Positions 8,815 through 18,480 of a stretch of DNA of 64,000 nt are shown here, one piece after another. The translations under genes were made by a program, and so were the position numbers. Below the pieces are notes generated by a model. It searched no databases and had not been told where the DNA came from. It was given only the letters and a program-made list of their open reading frames with translations. Every line of letters starts with the position of its first letter. Position 1 is the first letter of the stretch. The stretch is from Xylophilus ampelinus (GTDB taxonomy: Bacteria > Pseudomonadota > Gammaproteobacteria > Burkholderiales > Burkholderiaceae_C), in NCBI RefSeq assembly GCF_901875635.1, contig NZ_CABFMN010000085.1, positions 1 through 64,000 on the forward strand, read 5' to 3'.

Positions 8815-9369
8815 ATGAAGAAGGAATACGACGCCAGCCGCCTCGACGTGCCGGCCTTTGCGCAGGCGGGCGCCACGCTGTCGGCGGCCGAGCCGCTGTC
8901 GGCCTATCGGCGCCTGCTGGCCGAGTCGGCCGTGGCAGACGCCGCGGCCGAGGTCCGCTGGACGGCCGCAGGTGAAATGCGCACCGCCACGGGCGGACCG
9001 GCCGTGCCGTGGATCCACCTGGACGCGACGGTGACGCTGCCGCTGGTCTGCCAGCGCTGCCTGCAGCCCGTCGACACGCCGCTGCAGGCCGACCGCTGGT
9101 TCCGCTTCGTCGCCGACGAGGAGACCGCTGCGCTGGAGGACGAAGAGGCCGACGAGGACGTGCTGGTCAGCAGTCACGATTTCGATCTGCGCGAGCTGGT
9201 CGAGGACGAACTGCTGATGGACATTCCCTTTGCCCCCGTGCACGAGGTCTGCCCGGCGCCGGTGCGCATGTCCGCCGCCGATCCGGATTTCGATGCCGCC
9301 GGCCAGGAGCGTCCGAACCCCTTCGCCGCGCTGGAAGCCCTCAAGAAGAAGCCCGCCGACGGGGGCTGA
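8815..9369 (+). CDS. yceD: YceD/DUF177 family 23S rRNA accumulation protein
   Basis: A 184-residue DUF177 protein. The family is needed for normal 23S rRNA levels in E. coli and in chloroplasts. Visible hallmarks are the VCQRCLQPV motif near residues 79-87, the acidic stretch after it, and the C-terminal FAALEALK. The start is ATG 8815 (MKKEYDASRLD). The usual Shine-Dalgarno region is replaced by the end of the TGCCCCC repeat (GGGGCGG), so initiation may be weak or may use that G-rich run. yceD directly precedes rpmF, as in most proteobacteria. Confidence 0.92.
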   Translation: MKKEYDASRLDVPAFAQAGATLSAAEPLSAYRRLLAESAVADAAAEVRWTAAGEMRTATGGPAVPWIHLDATVTLPLVCQRCLQPVDTPLQADRWFRFVADEETAALEDEEADEDVLVSSHDFDLRELVEDELLMDIPFAPVHEVCPAPVRMSAADPDFDAAGQERPNPFAALEALKKKPADGG

Positions 9370-9402
9370 GTCGGGGGCTGGCGCGGTCCGGGCGCGGCGG
9401 GC

Positions 9403-9408
9403 TATAAT
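9403..9408 (+). promoter_or_regulatory. Possible -10 box upstream of rpmF
   Basis: A perfect TATAAT stands out in GC-rich sequence, about 170 bases before the rpmF start. No good -35 box is seen at 16-18 bases. It would give rpmF and the fab genes a promoter separate from yceD. Confidence 0.4.
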
Positions 9409-9577
9409 CGTGGGCTACGCGCGCGCTTGCCGATCTGGTCGATGACCTGGATCGCCGACCGAGGAGCGGGATCCGAAGGATCCGCGCACCCGGCGGCAGT
9501 GGCAGGCGATGCCGGCTTCGGAAGCCCCAGGCGCCGGCCGCACTGCCCACTCACCTCACCGTCTATCAGGAGCCATC

Positions 9578-9760
9578 ATGGCCGTTCAGCAAAACAAGAA
9601 GTCGCCTTCGAAGCGCGGCATGCACCGCTCGCACAACGCCCTGGGCGTGCCCGGCATCGCCGTCGAGCCCACCACGGGCGAAACGCACCTGCGCCATCAC
9701 ATCAGCCCCAACGGTTTCTACCGTGGCCGCAAGGTGCTGAAGACCAAGTCCGAAGCCTGA
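9578..9760 (+). CDS. rpmF: 50S ribosomal protein L32
   Basis: A 60-residue bL32. It starts [20 protein letters not shown], typical of the family, and has the [19 protein letters not shown]-terminus of the zinc-free form (no CxxC pair). AGGAG lies 5 bases before the ATG. rpmF-plsX-fabHDG is the conserved link between ribosome and lipid synthesis. A hairpin at 9779-9813 separates it from plsX. Confidence 0.97.
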   Translation: MAVQQNKKSPSKRGMHRSHNALGVPGIAVEPTTGETHLRHHISPNGFYRGRKVLKTKSEA

Positions 9761-9778
9761 GTTGCTCTTTCAAGGCCA

Positions 9779-9820
9779 AGGCCCGAAGCTACTGAATCCG
9801 TAGCGTCGGGCCTTTGTTTT
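9779..9820 (+). terminator. Hairpin with T-rich tail between rpmF and plsX (attenuator-like)
   Basis: 14 bp stem AGGCCCGAAGCTAC / GTAGCGTCGGGCCT with one mismatch and a 7-base loop, followed by TTGTTTT. The loop end (GCTAC...GTAGC) matches the small stem of the dispersed repeat, so this looks like a truncated repeat (copy 5) that acts as a partial terminator. It lies only two bases before the plsX ATG, so it would also affect translation of plsX. Confidence 0.7.
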
Positions 9821-9821
9821 G

Positions 9822-10922
9822 ATGCCCTCGACTTCCTCTTTTTCGACCGCCACCCCGCCGTCGGCCATCACCGTGGCCGTGGACTGCATGGGTGGCGACC
9901 ACGGTCCCCGCGTCACCCTCGCGGCCTGCCGCGCCTTTCTCGAGCGCCACGCGGACGCGTCGCTGCTGCTCGTGGGCGCGCCTGCGGCGCTGGCGTCCTT
10001 CAGCCATCCGCGCGGCCGGGTCATTCCCGCCACCGAGGTGGTCGGCATGGACGACCCGATCGAGATCGCCCTGCGCAAGAAGAAGGATTCGTCCATGCGC
10101 GTGGCGATCCAGCAGGTCAAGGATGGCGCGGCGCACGCGGCGGTTTCGGCCGGCAACACCGGGGCGCTGATGGCGATCGCTCGCTATCTGCTCAAGACGC
10201 TGGACGGTATCGACCGGCCGGCCATCGCCCCCCAGTTGCCCAACAGCAAGGGCGGCGCCACCACCGTGCTCGACCTGGGCGCGAACGTGGATTGCGACGC
10301 CGAGGACCTGCTGCAGTTCGCCGTGCTGGGGTCGGCGCTGGTGTCGGCGCTCACGGGCAACGAGTCCCCCAGCGTGGGCTTGCTAAACGTGGGTGAAGAA
10401 GCCATCAAAGGCAGCGAAACCATCAAGAAAGCGAGTCAACTGCTTCAAAAAGCGGCCAACTCGCAAGATCTGAACTTCTACGGCAACGTCGAGGGCAACG
10501 ACATCTTCAAGGGCACCACTGACATCGTGGTGTGCGACGGCTTCGTCGGCAACGTGGCACTGAAGGCCACCGAGGGCGTCGCCTCGATGATCGTCGATTT
10601 CATGCGTCAGGAGTTTTCGCGCGGCATCTTCAGCAAAATGGCGGCCATCGTGGCCTATCCGGTGTTAAAAGCCTTGAAAGGTCGACTCGATCATCGACGC
10701 TACAACGGTGCGGCGCTGCTGGGCCTGCGCGGGCTGGTCTTCAAGAGCCATGGGTCCGCCGACGAGGAGGCGTTCGGGCACGCGCTGGATCGCGCTTATG
10801 ATGCCGCTCGCAACAACCTGCTCGACCGAGTGCGTGCTCGCATCGCCCATGCCGCGCCGCTTTTGGATCGCACCGACGCTGCTCCGGCGACGGTCGAGGC
10901 CCCGGTCGTGATCCACGCCTGA
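9822..10922 (+). CDS. plsX: Phosphate acyltransferase PlsX
   Basis: Makes acyl-phosphate from acyl-ACP, feeding PlsY in phospholipid synthesis. It has 366 residues from ATG 9822; a TTG three bases earlier is also open. The family blocks [36 protein letters not shown] and [13 protein letters not shown] are all present. A Ser/Thr/Pro-rich 15-residue N-terminus precedes the conserved domain. Its TGA overlaps the fabH ATG by one base (TGATG), indicating translational coupling. The rpmF-plsX hairpin sits directly before it. Confidence 0.96.
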   Translation: MPSTSSFSTATPPSAITVAVDCMGGDHGPRVTLAACRAFLERHADASLLLVGAPAALASFSHPRGRVIPATEVVGMDDPIEIALRKKKDSSMRVAIQQVKDGAAHAAVSAGNTGALMAIARYLLKTLDGIDRPAIAPQLPNSKGGATTVLDLGANVDCDAEDLLQFAVLGSALVSALTGNESPSVGLLNVGEEAIKGSETIKKASQLLQKAANSQDLNFYGNVEGNDIFKGTTDIVVCDGFVGNVALKATEGVASMIVDFMRQEFSRGIFSKMAAIVAYPVLKALKGRLDHRRYNGAALLGLRGLVFKSHGSADEEAFGHALDRAYDAARNNLLDRVRARIAHAAPLLDRTDAAPATVEAPVVIHA

Positions 10923-11899
10923 TGACCCTTTATTCCCGCATCACCGGCACGGGCAGCTACCTGCCACCGCGCCGGGTGACGAACGACGATCTGGCCCGCG
11001 AACTGGCCGGCCGCGGCATCGAGACGTCCGACCAGTGGATCATCGAGCGCACCGGCATCCGGGCGCGCCACTTCGCGGCGCCGGAGGTGACCAGCAGCGA
11101 CCTCGCCCTGCATGCATGCCGCCATGCGCTGGAGGCGTCCGGCCGCAGCGCGCAGGACGTGGACCTGATCATCGTCGCAACCTCGACGCCGGACATGGTC
11201 TTCCCCTCGTCGGCGGCGATTCTTCAGAACAAGCTCGGCATCGCCGGCTGCCCGGCCTTCGACGTGCAGGCGGTGTGCAGCGGCTTTGTCTATGCCCTCA
11301 CGGTGGCCGACGCGATGATCCGCACCGGCGGCGCCAAGTGCGCGCTGGTCGTCGGTTCCGAGGTCTTCTCGCGCATCCTCGATTTCAACGACCGCACGAC
11401 CTGCGTGCTTTTTGGCGACGGCGCCGGCGCCGTGGTGCTCGAGGCGAGCGACACGCCCGGCATCCTGGCCAGCGACCTGCACGCCGACGGTTCGCACGTC
11501 GGCATCCTCTGTGTCCCGGGGAACGTCTCGGGCGGCCAGGTGCTGGGCACGCCGCTGCTGCACATGGACGGCCAGGCGGTCTTCAAGCTCGCGGTCCGCG
11601 TGCTCGAGGATGCCGCCCGTGCCACCCTCACCAAGGCCGGCAAGACCGATGCCGACATCGACTGGCTGATTCCGCACCAGGCCAACATCCGCATCATGCA
11701 GGGCACGGCCAAGAAGCTGAAGCTGCCGCTGGACAAGCTGATCGTCACCGTCGACGAGCACGGCAATACCTCCGCGGCGTCCATTCCCCTGGCGCTCGAC
11801 GCCGCCGTGCGCGGCGGCAAGATCAAGAAGGGCGACACGCTCATGCTCGAGGGTGTGGGCGGCGGCTTCACCTGGGGCGCGGTGCTATTGAATCTGTAG
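10922..11899 (+). CDS. fabH: 3-oxoacyl-ACP synthase III (KAS III)
   Basis: Condenses acetyl-CoA with malonyl-ACP to start fatty-acid synthesis. It has 325 residues. The catalytic triad is Cys119 ([11 protein letters not shown]), His252 ([10 protein letters not shown]) and Asn282 ([10 protein letters not shown]), with the [11 protein letters not shown]-terminal signature. It is coupled to plsX by a one-base overlap. The last codons and the TAG stop lie inside dispersed-repeat copy 6 (11883-11938), so the repeat supplies the end of this essential gene. Confidence 0.97.
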   Translation: MTLYSRITGTGSYLPPRRVTNDDLARELAGRGIETSDQWIIERTGIRARHFAAPEVTSSDLALHACRHALEASGRSAQDVDLIIVATSTPDMVFPSSAAILQNKLGIAGCPAFDVQAVCSGFVYALTVADAMIRTGGAKCALVVGSEVFSRILDFNDRTTCVLFGDGAGAVVLEASDTPGILASDLHADGSHVGILCVPGNVSGGQVLGTPLLHMDGQAVFKLAVRVLEDAARATLTKAGKTDADIDWLIPHQANIRIMQGTAKKLKLPLDKLIVTVDEHGNTSAASIPLALDAAVRGGKIKKGDTLMLEGVGGGFTWGAVLLNL

Positions 11900-11938
11900 C
11901 GGCTCGCGCCCGCTGGACGGGCGCTGCGGCTCGATTGG
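11883..11938 (+). repeat. GCTAT/ATAGC dispersed repeat, copy 6 (fabH stop)
   Basis: GTGCTATTGAATCTGTAGC, then GGCTCGCGCCCG, loop, CGGGCGCTGCGG, CTCGATTGG. It encodes the last five residues and the TAG stop of fabH and fills the fabH-fabD gap up to 12 bases before the fabD ATG. Confidence 0.85.
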
Positions 11939-11950
11939 AGACACAAAACG

Positions 11951-12901
11951 ATGAAGACCTTCGCATTCGTCTTTCCCGGGCAGGGTTCGCAGGCCGTGGG
12001 CATGCTGGACGCCTGGGGGGACCATCCCGCCGTGCGCGACACCCTGGCCGAGGCCTCCGAAGCGCTCAGCGAGGACGTGGCGAAGCTGATCCACGAAGGC
12101 CCGAAAGAAGCGCTGGCGCTCACCACCAACACCCAGCCCGTGATGCTGGTGGCGGGTGTGGCCGCCTGGCGTGCCTGGCTCGCCGAAGGCGGCGCGCAGC
12201 CGGCCGTCGTGGCCGGCCATTCGCTGGGCGAGTATTCGGCGCTGGTCGCTGCCGGCGTGCTGACGCTGGCGCAGGCCGCGCCGCTGGTGCGCTTCCGTGC
12301 GCAGGCCATGCAGGAGGCCGTGCCGGTCGGTGTCGGCGCCATGGCCGCGATCCTCGGCATGGAATCCGCCAAGGTCATCGCCGGCTGCGCCGAGGTGTCG
12401 GCCAGCTTCGCGGCTGGCAGCGGCGAGGTGGTGGAGGCCGTGAATTTCAACGACCCGGTGCAGACCGTGATCGCCGGCAGCAAGGCGGCGGTCGAGAAGG
12501 CTTGCGAGGTGCTCAAGGCGAACGGTGCCAAGCGCGCGCTGCCGCTGCCGGTGTCGGCACCGTTCCACTCGAGCCTCATGCGGCCGGCCGCGGAGGCGCT
12601 CAAGGGGCGCCTGGCAGACGTGGAGCTGAAGGCGCCCGTCATTCCCGTGCTGAACAACATCGATGTCGCGGTCGAGAGCGACCCGGCGCGCATCCGCGAC
12701 GCCCTCGTGCGACAGGCGGCCGGCCCGGTACGCTGGGTCGAGAGCGTGCAGGCCCTGCAGGCGCGCGGCGTCCAGGCCATCGTCGAGTGCGGGCCGGGCA
12801 AGGTCCTGTCCGGAATGGTCAAGCGCATCGCGCCCGAAGTGGGCAACGGCGCCATCTACGACCCGGCCTCGCTGGCCGATGCCAAGCAACTGCTGGCCTG
12901 A
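11951..12901 (+). CDS. fabD: Malonyl-CoA:ACP transacylase
   Basis: Loads malonate onto ACP. It has 316 residues, and the opening MKTFAFVFPGQGSQ is diagnostic. The nucleophile is Ser91 in GHSLGEYSAL, the catalytic His is H206 in SAPFHSSLM, and the C-terminal block VECGPGKVLSGM is present. It follows fabH by 51 bases, a gap occupied by a dispersed repeat, and is followed by fabG after 25 bases. Confidence 0.97.
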   Translation: MKTFAFVFPGQGSQAVGMLDAWGDHPAVRDTLAEASEALSEDVAKLIHEGPKEALALTTNTQPVMLVAGVAAWRAWLAEGGAQPAVVAGHSLGEYSALVAAGVLTLAQAAPLVRFRAQAMQEAVPVGVGAMAAILGMESAKVIAGCAEVSASFAAGSGEVVEAVNFNDPVQTVIAGSKAAVEKACEVLKANGAKRALPLPVSAPFHSSLMRPAAEALKGRLADVELKAPVIPVLNNIDVAVESDPARIRDALVRQAAGPVRWVESVQALQARGVQAIVECGPGKVLSGMVKRIAPEVGNGAIYDPASLADAKQLLA

Positions 12902-12926
12902 GCACCACCCATCCTTTCTTTCTGTC

Positions 12927-13669
12927 ATGAGCACTTCCACCATCGCGGGCCAGGTGGCCCTGGTCACGGGCGCGACGCGCGGCATCGGTGCCGCCATCGC
13001 CCTCGAACTGGCCCAGCGCGGCTACAAGGTCATCGGCACCGGCACGTCGGCCGACGGCGCGGCGAAGATCGGCGCGGCTCTGGCCGCGCAAGGCGGCCTG
13101 GGCGAGGTGCTGAACGTCACGGACGGCGCTGCGCTGGATGCGCTGGTCGACGGCATCGTCAAGGTGCACGGCGGCCTGCACGTCCTCGTCAACAACGCCG
13201 GCATCACGCGCGACATGCTCGCCATGCGCCTGAAGGACGAGGACTGGGACGCGGTGATCGACACCAACCTCAAGGCGGTCTTCCGCGCCTCGCGCGCCGC
13301 CATCCGCCCGATGATGAAGCAGCGATTCGGCCGCATCATCAGCATCACGAGCGTGGTCGGCGCCTCCGGCAACCCGGGCCAGGCCAACTATGCGGCCGCC
13401 AAGGCCGGCGTCGCCGGCATGACCCGCGCTCTGGCGCGCGAGCTGGGCAGCCGCAACATCACCGTCAACTGCGTGGCGCCTGGCTTCATCGAGACCGACA
13501 TGACGGCCAGCCTGCCCGAGGCACAACAGCAGGCGCTGCTGTCGTCGATCCCGCTGGGCCATCTGGGCAAGCCGGCTGACATCGCGCATGCGGTGGCCTA
13601 CCTCGCCTCGCCGCAGGCCGGCTACGTGACGGGGCAGGAACTGCACGTCAACGGCGGCATGTACATGTA

Positions 13670-13670
<1 letters not shown>
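12927..13670 (+). CDS. fabG: 3-oxoacyl-ACP reductase
   Basis: NADPH-dependent ketoacyl-ACP reductase of the short-chain dehydrogenase family, 247 residues. The nucleotide-binding motif is TGATRGIG (14-21), NNAG follows, and the catalytic set is Ser142, Tyr155 and Lys159 (YAAAK). The C-terminal GQELHVNGGMYM is typical of FabG. The ATG at 12927 (MSTSTIAGQVALVTG) is chosen over upstream in-frame sequence that overlaps fabD. A short GC hairpin with TTTT directly overlaps the stop codon. Confidence 0.97.
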
Positions 13671-14009
<339 letters not shown>

Positions 14010-14130
14010 TCCAGGCCCTCCCGGAAGCCGAGCCCGCGCACCGGGGCCGGCGCCGATGGCGCTGCTGCCGCCCGCCTGACAGTGCGATGCGGCATCGCTT
14101 CCTTCCCTTTTCGCAGAAAGGCTCGCCGGC

Positions 14131-15375
14131 ATGACCCTACGCCGCGTCGTCGTGACCGGGCTCGGTTGCGTTTCTCCCGTCGGCAACACCGTCGCCGACA
14201 GCTGGGCCGGCCTGATCGCAGGCAGGTCCGGGATCGACACCATCACCAAGTTCGATGTCAGCGCCTTCGCCTGCAAGTTCGCCGGCCAGGTCAAGGACTT
14301 CGACATCACGAAGTACATCTCCGAGAAGGAAGCGCGTCACATGGACCGCTTCATCCACCTGGGGATGGCCGCGTCGATCCAGGCGGTCGAGGACAGCGGA
14401 CTGCCGACCGGCGATGCGCTCACGCCGGAGCTCGCCTCGCGCATCGGCTGCAACATCGGCTCGGGCATCGGAGGGTTGCCGCTGATCGAGGACACGCACG
14501 CCGAGCTCGTGAACCGCGGGCCGCGGCGCATCTCGCCCTTTTTCGTGCCGGCCTCGATCATCAACATGATCTCGGGCCACGTGTCGATCAAGTACGGCTT
14601 CACGGGCGCGAACATCGCCGTCGTGACGGCGTGCACGACGGGTCTGCACGCCATCGGCCTGTCGGCCCGGCTGATCCAGGCGGGCGATGCCGACGTGATG
14701 GTGGCCGGCGGCGCCGAATCGACCGTCTCGCCACTGGGCATCGGCGGCTTCGCGGCGGCCCGTGCCCTCAGCACCCGCAACGACGACCCGGCGACGGCCT
14801 CGCGTCCGTGGGACAAGGATCGCGACGGCTTCGTGCTCGGCGAGGGCGCCGGCGTGCTGGTGATCGAGGAGTACGAGCATGCCAAGGCGCGGGGCGCCAA
14901 GATCTATGCGGAACTGGTCGGTTTCGGCATGAGCGCCGACGCGTACCACATGACCGCGCCCAACGTCGATGGCCCGCGCCGCTCGATGGAAGCCGCTTTG
15001 CGCAATGCCGGCATCAATGCCGACGAGGTGGACTACCTCAACGCGCACGGCACCTCGACGCCGCTGGGCGACCTCAACGAGACGAACGCCATCAAGAACG
15101 CGTTCGGCAGCCACGCGAAGAAGCTGGTTGTGAACTCGACCAAGTCGATGACGGGCCACCTGCTGGGCGGTGCCGGCGGCATCGAGTCGGTGTTCACGGT
15201 GCTGGCCGTTCACCACCAGAAGAGTCCGCCGACCATCAACATCTTCAACCAGGACCCGGAATGCGACCTGGACTACTGCGCCAACGAGGCGCGGGACATG
15301 AAGATCGATGTGGCCGTGAAGAACAACTTCGGATTCGGCGGCACCAACGGCACCCTGGTGTTCAAGCGCGTCTGA
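14131..15375 (+). CDS. fabF: 3-oxoacyl-ACP synthase II (KAS II)
   Basis: Elongating condensing enzyme of 414 residues. The active site is Cys168 (VTACTTG), His306 ([11 protein letters not shown]) and His343 ([10 protein letters not shown]). The [12 protein letters not shown] block differs a little from the usual TACATGTHNIG, with Thr and Leu substitutions beside the nucleophile, but all catalytic residues are in place. AGAAAGG precedes the ATG. It follows acpP by 121 bases and is the last fatty-acid gene of the cluster. Confidence 0.96.
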   Translation: MTLRRVVVTGLGCVSPVGNTVADSWAGLIAGRSGIDTITKFDVSAFACKFAGQVKDFDITKYISEKEARHMDRFIHLGMAASIQAVEDSGLPTGDALTPELASRIGCNIGSGIGGLPLIEDTHAELVNRGPRRISPFFVPASIINMISGHVSIKYGFTGANIAVVTACTTGLHAIGLSARLIQAGDADVMVAGGAESTVSPLGIGGFAAARALSTRNDDPATASRPWDKDRDGFVLGEGAGVLVIEEYEHAKARGAKIYAELVGFGMSADAYHMTAPNVDGPRRSMEAALRNAGINADEVDYLNAHGTSTPLGDLNETNAIKNAFGSHAKKLVVNSTKSMTGHLLGGAGGIESVFTVLAVHHQKSPPTINIFNQDPECDLDYCANEARDMKIDVAVKNNFGFGGTNGTLVFKRV

Positions 15376-15397
15376 CCCGCCGGAACACCTCGCCCGC

Positions 15398-15883
15398 ATG
15401 CACAGCGCCCCATCGGTGAGCTATCCGGTGGGGCGCTCGCGCGTCGGCCACGCCATTCTCTGGGTCATTTGGGCCGCTGGCGCTTGCTGCGCCTGCGCAT
15501 GGCGCTACCAAAACGATAGCGACGAGGCGCGCTGGGCGATGGTGCTGGGCGCCTTCCTCGTCGCCTCGCTCGCGCTGGGGTGGGCGCTCGGGCCGCGGGC
15601 GGCCCGGGTGCTGCGGTGGGACGGGGCCTTCTGGTCGCTCTCGGGCGCGAAGCCCCTGGGCATGGCCGAAGCCACCGTGGCGCTCGATCTGCAAGGCACG
15701 CTGCTGTTGCGTCTGCAGGAAGCCGGCCGCGCCACCCAATGGCTCTGGGCCGACCGGGCCGCGGCACCCGAACGCTGGAACGCGATGCGCCGTGCGGTAT
15801 ATTGCCGCGCCCCGAGCCCGCAAGACGCGGGGCTTCCGACTGCCGCTGCGCCGGCTCCCCGCACCCCCAATCTCCCCGCATGA
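15398..15883 (+). CDS. Small inner-membrane protein, YgfX-like
   Basis: 161 residues with two hydrophobic segments (about 17-35 and 47-66), then a C-terminal cytoplasmic part. The topology and the LLLRLQEAGRATQWLWADRA...W..MRRAV pattern resemble E. coli YgfX/CptA (LRLRSDGGKRQHLWLAAD...W..LRRIL), so a YgfX-like family member is my inference. It starts 22 bases after fabF and overlaps rpoE by four bases (ATGA), so it is translationally coupled to sigma-E. Residues about 22-42 are encoded by an inverted copy of the dispersed repeat. Confidence 0.72.
   Translation: MHSAPSVSYPVGRSRVGHAILWVIWAAGACCACAWRYQNDSDEARWAMVLGAFLVASLALGWALGPRAARVLRWDGAFWSLSGAKPLGMAEATVALDLQGTLLLRLQEAGRATQWLWADRAAAPERWNAMRRAVYCRAPSPQDAGLPTAAAPAPRTPNLPA
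15462..15521 (-). repeat. GCTAT/ATAGC dispersed repeat, copy 7 (in ygfX-like gene)
   Basis: Read on the minus strand: TCGCTATCGTTTTGGTAGC, GCCATGCGC, a GCGCAGCAAGCGCCAGCGG segment, then CCCAAATGACCC. It lies wholly inside the ygfX-like reading frame, coding between its two membrane segments (residues about 22-42). Confidence 0.75.
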
Positions 15884-16557
15884 CCTCGTCCGCGCCGCCA
15901 CCGCCGCCTTCGGGCGAGCTGCCCGACGCGGCAGCCGCCGCGCCGGCGCGGCCGGTCGATCCCGATTTTCAGCTCGTCCAGCGTACGGTGGCGGGCGACA
16001 GCAAGGCCTTCGAGCTGCTGGTCCTGAAGTACCAGCGCCGCATCGAGCGGCTGATCGGCCGCATGGTGCGCGACGTCGACCTGGTCGAAGACATCGCGCA
16101 GGAAACCTTCATCCGTGCCTACCGGGCGCTGCACCAGTTTCGCGGCGAGGCGCAGTTCTACACCTGGCTGTACCGGATCGCCGTCAATACCGCCAAGAAG
16201 GCGCTGGTGGACATGAAGCGCGACCCCACCATCCCGGAGGCGGCCCTGCGCGGCGCCAGCGACGACGACGATGAAACTTACCGCCCGGGAAACGAACCAA
16301 TCAGCGACGAAACCCCCGATTCCGTGTTGGCCGCCAACGAGATCGCGGCAGCGGTGAACGCTGCCATGGAGGCGTTGCCGGCCGAACTGCGCCAGGCCGT
16401 GACGCTGCGCGAGATCGAGGGTTTGAGCTACGAAGAGATTGCCGAGGTCATGAACTGCCCCATCGGGACGGTGCGTTCGCGCATCTTCCGGGCGCGGGAG
16501 GCCATCTCGGCGCGGGTGAAGCCGCTGCTGGACAACCAGTCCGGCAAGCGCTGGTGA
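15880..16557 (+). CDS. rpoE: RNA polymerase sigma-E factor (sigma-24)
   Basis: ECF sigma factor for envelope stress, 225 residues. A Pro/Ala-rich N-terminus of about 25 residues precedes region 2 (FELLVLKYQRRIERLI ... VEDIAQETFIRAYRAL) and region 4 (LREIEGLSYEEIAEVMNCPI, helix-turn-helix, then GTVRSRIFRAR). It overlaps the upstream gene by ATGA. rseA, rseB and mucD follow on the same strand, the canonical sigma-E operon. Confidence 0.96.
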   Translation: MTSSAPPPPPSGELPDAAAAAPARPVDPDFQLVQRTVAGDSKAFELLVLKYQRRIERLIGRMVRDVDLVEDIAQETFIRAYRALHQFRGEAQFYTWLYRIAVNTAKKALVDMKRDPTIPEAALRGASDDDDETYRPGNEPISDETPDSVLAANEIAAAVNAAMEALPAELRQAVTLREIEGLSYEEIAEVMNCPIGTVRSRIFRAREAISARVKPLLDNQSGKRW

Positions 16558-16572
16558 TCAGAGGTGAACGAC

Positions 16573-17265
16573 ATGAAGCAGACGAACGGATCGGAATCGC
16601 TGGAATGGGTGTCCGCGCTGGCTGATGGCCAGCTCGACGGCGAGGAATTCGCGCGGGCGGTGGACGAGGTGGGCTCGGGCGCCGAATTGCGCGCGAGTTG
16701 GCAGGTCTACCACGTCGTGGGCGAGGTGCTCCGCACGGGCAGGCACGTGCCCTGCAGCGATACCGGGGCTTTCATGGCCCGCCTGCAACAGAGGCTGGCC
16801 GCCGAGTCCGTGGCCCGGCCAGTGGCCTCGCCGGTAGCCGCAGTGCCTCTGCCGCAGGTGGCCGAGGCGGCCAACGAGCCAGTGTTCCGCTGGAAGATGG
16901 TGGCCGGTGTCGCAACCATCGCCGCCGCCGCGGCGATCGGCTGGACATGGATGGGGCAGGGGCCGGCGCCGGCCGCAGCGGGCGGCGCACAACTTGCACT
17001 GCAGACGCCGCAGGCGCCGGTGCAGGTGCATCCCACTGCACCCGATGCCTCGTCCGAAGGGTCGATCCTGGCCGCCTCAGCCACGGCCGGCGTTGGAACT
17101 CCGCTCAGCCGCACGCGGGTGATGGTGGGCAACGGCGCGCCGCAGGTGATGCTGCGCAACCCGCGCCTGGACGAACTGCTGGAGGCCCATCAGCAGGCCA
17201 GCGGCGCATCGCAGATGCCGTCGGGCTTCCTGCGCAACGCGACCTTCGAGGCACCGTCCCGCTGA
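16573..17265 (+). CDS. rseA: Anti-sigma-E factor RseA
   Basis: A single-pass inner-membrane anti-sigma factor of 230 residues. The N-terminal cytoplasmic domain contains SALADGQLDGEEF, the RseA sigma-binding opening. The membrane segment is about 100-122, and the periplasmic part is Ala/Pro-rich. The start is ATG 16573 because AGAGGTG sits at the right distance; the GTG at 16564 overlaps that site. It lies 15 bases after rpoE. Stress-triggered cleavage would release RpoE, as known for the family. Confidence 0.9.
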   Translation: MKQTNGSESLEWVSALADGQLDGEEFARAVDEVGSGAELRASWQVYHVVGEVLRTGRHVPCSDTGAFMARLQQRLAAESVARPVASPVAAVPLPQVAEAANEPVFRWKMVAGVATIAAAAAIGWTWMGQGPAPAAAGGAQLALQTPQAPVQVHPTAPDASSEGSILAASATAGVGTPLSRTRVMVGNGAPQVMLRNPRLDELLEAHQQASGASQMPSGFLRNATFEAPSR

Positions 17266-17288
17266 GGCCCGTGCGAAGCCGCCGTTTG

Positions 17289-18386
17289 ATGAATCCAGCA
17301 TCGCCCATTCGGCGTCCTGCGCCCGTGCGGACGGCTGTGGCCGTCGTCGTGGTCGCCGGTTGCGCGACATGGACAGGGGCATGGGCCGGCCGTGAGCAGG
17401 CGCCGGCGTCCGTGCACGCTCATCCTGACGCGAAGGTCGCGCAGGCGCCGGCCGATCCCGCGAGCTACGGCGTGATCGAGTGGCTGCGTCGCATGCACCT
17501 GGCGGCGCGGCGTACCAACTACATGGGCACCTTCGTTGTCACTGCGGCCGCGGGCAACCTGTCGAGTGCGCGCATCTGGCACGCCTGCGAGGCCGACCTC
17601 CAGATCGAGCGCGTGGAAACGCTGTCCGGCCCGCCGCGCTCCACCTTCCGCCGCAACGACCTCGTGATGACCTTCCTGCCGGAGGCCAAGCTCATCAAGA
17701 GCGAGCGGCGCGAAAACTTCGACGTGTTCCCGAACCTGCTCGGCGCCTCGGAATCGGCGATCGCCGAGCTGTATGGCGCGCGCCTCCTCGGCAAGGGCCG
17801 GGTGGCTGGGATCGATGCCGACGTGGTGCAACTGGCGCCACGCGACGCGCTGCGGTTCGGCTACCGGGTGTGGAGCGAACGCCGTTCGGGCCTGGTGCTC
17901 AAGCTGCAGACTCTGGACGCGGAAGGGCGCATTGTCGAGCAGTCCGCCTTTTCAGAGCTGCAGCTCGACGCGCCCATCAAGACGCACGCGCTGGCGCAGA
18001 TGATGAACAACACGGCCGGCTATCGCGTGGAGCGATCGGAGTTGGAGCGCACGACGGCCGCCGCCGAGGGTTGGTCGCTGCGCGGACTGGTCGCCGGCTT
18101 CAGGCCCGTCAGCTGCTACCGTCGGGCGCTCACCGCCCGTGGCGCCGAACCGGGTGAGCGCACGATGCAGTGGACCTTCTCCGACGGCCTGGCGACGGTT
18201 TCGCTGTTCGTCGAGCCATACGATGCCCAGCATCCGCTGCAGGAGGGCACGATGGCGCTTGGCGCCACCAACACCCTGACGCGCCGCATTCCTGATGCGC
18301 AGGGCGACTGGTGGCTCACGGCCGTCGGTGAGGTGCCCTCGCAGACACTGGAGGCCTTTGCGCGCAATCTGGTGCGCAATCGCTGA
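17289..18386 (+). CDS. rseB: Sigma-E regulatory protein RseB/MucB
   Basis: Periplasmic protein that protects RseA from proteolysis, 365 residues. An N-terminal export signal (RTAVAVVVVAGCATW) is followed by the MucB/RseB fold: WLRRMHLAARRTNYMGTFV, then SGPPRSTFRRND, then the C-terminal GWSLRGLVAGF...CYRRAL and TMQWTFSDGLATVSLFVEPY blocks. The start is ATG 17289, 23 bases after rseA. It lies upstream of mucD in the same operon. Confidence 0.93.
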   Translation: MNPASPIRRPAPVRTAVAVVVVAGCATWTGAWAGREQAPASVHAHPDAKVAQAPADPASYGVIEWLRRMHLAARRTNYMGTFVVTAAAGNLSSARIWHACEADLQIERVETLSGPPRSTFRRNDLVMTFLPEAKLIKSERRENFDVFPNLLGASESAIAELYGARLLGKGRVAGIDADVVQLAPRDALRFGYRVWSERRSGLVLKLQTLDAEGRIVEQSAFSELQLDAPIKTHALAQMMNNTAGYRVERSELERTTAAAEGWSLRGLVAGFRPVSCYRRALTARGAEPGERTMQWTFSDGLATVSLFVEPYDAQHPLQEGTMALGATNTLTRRIPDAQGDWWLTAVGEVPSQTLEAFARNLVRNR

Positions 18387-18480
18387 AATCCGCGGCCCTG
18401 GCCGACGAGCGCTGAACCAAAGCGGCCGGGACAATTCAGAGCACTGTCCTGAATCTCCATCCATTCCTGAAAGCAGTTCG

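Noticed and set aside
9819..9821. TTG as plsX start codon
   Set aside because: The ATG directly after it gives the same protein minus one residue and is the more likely start.
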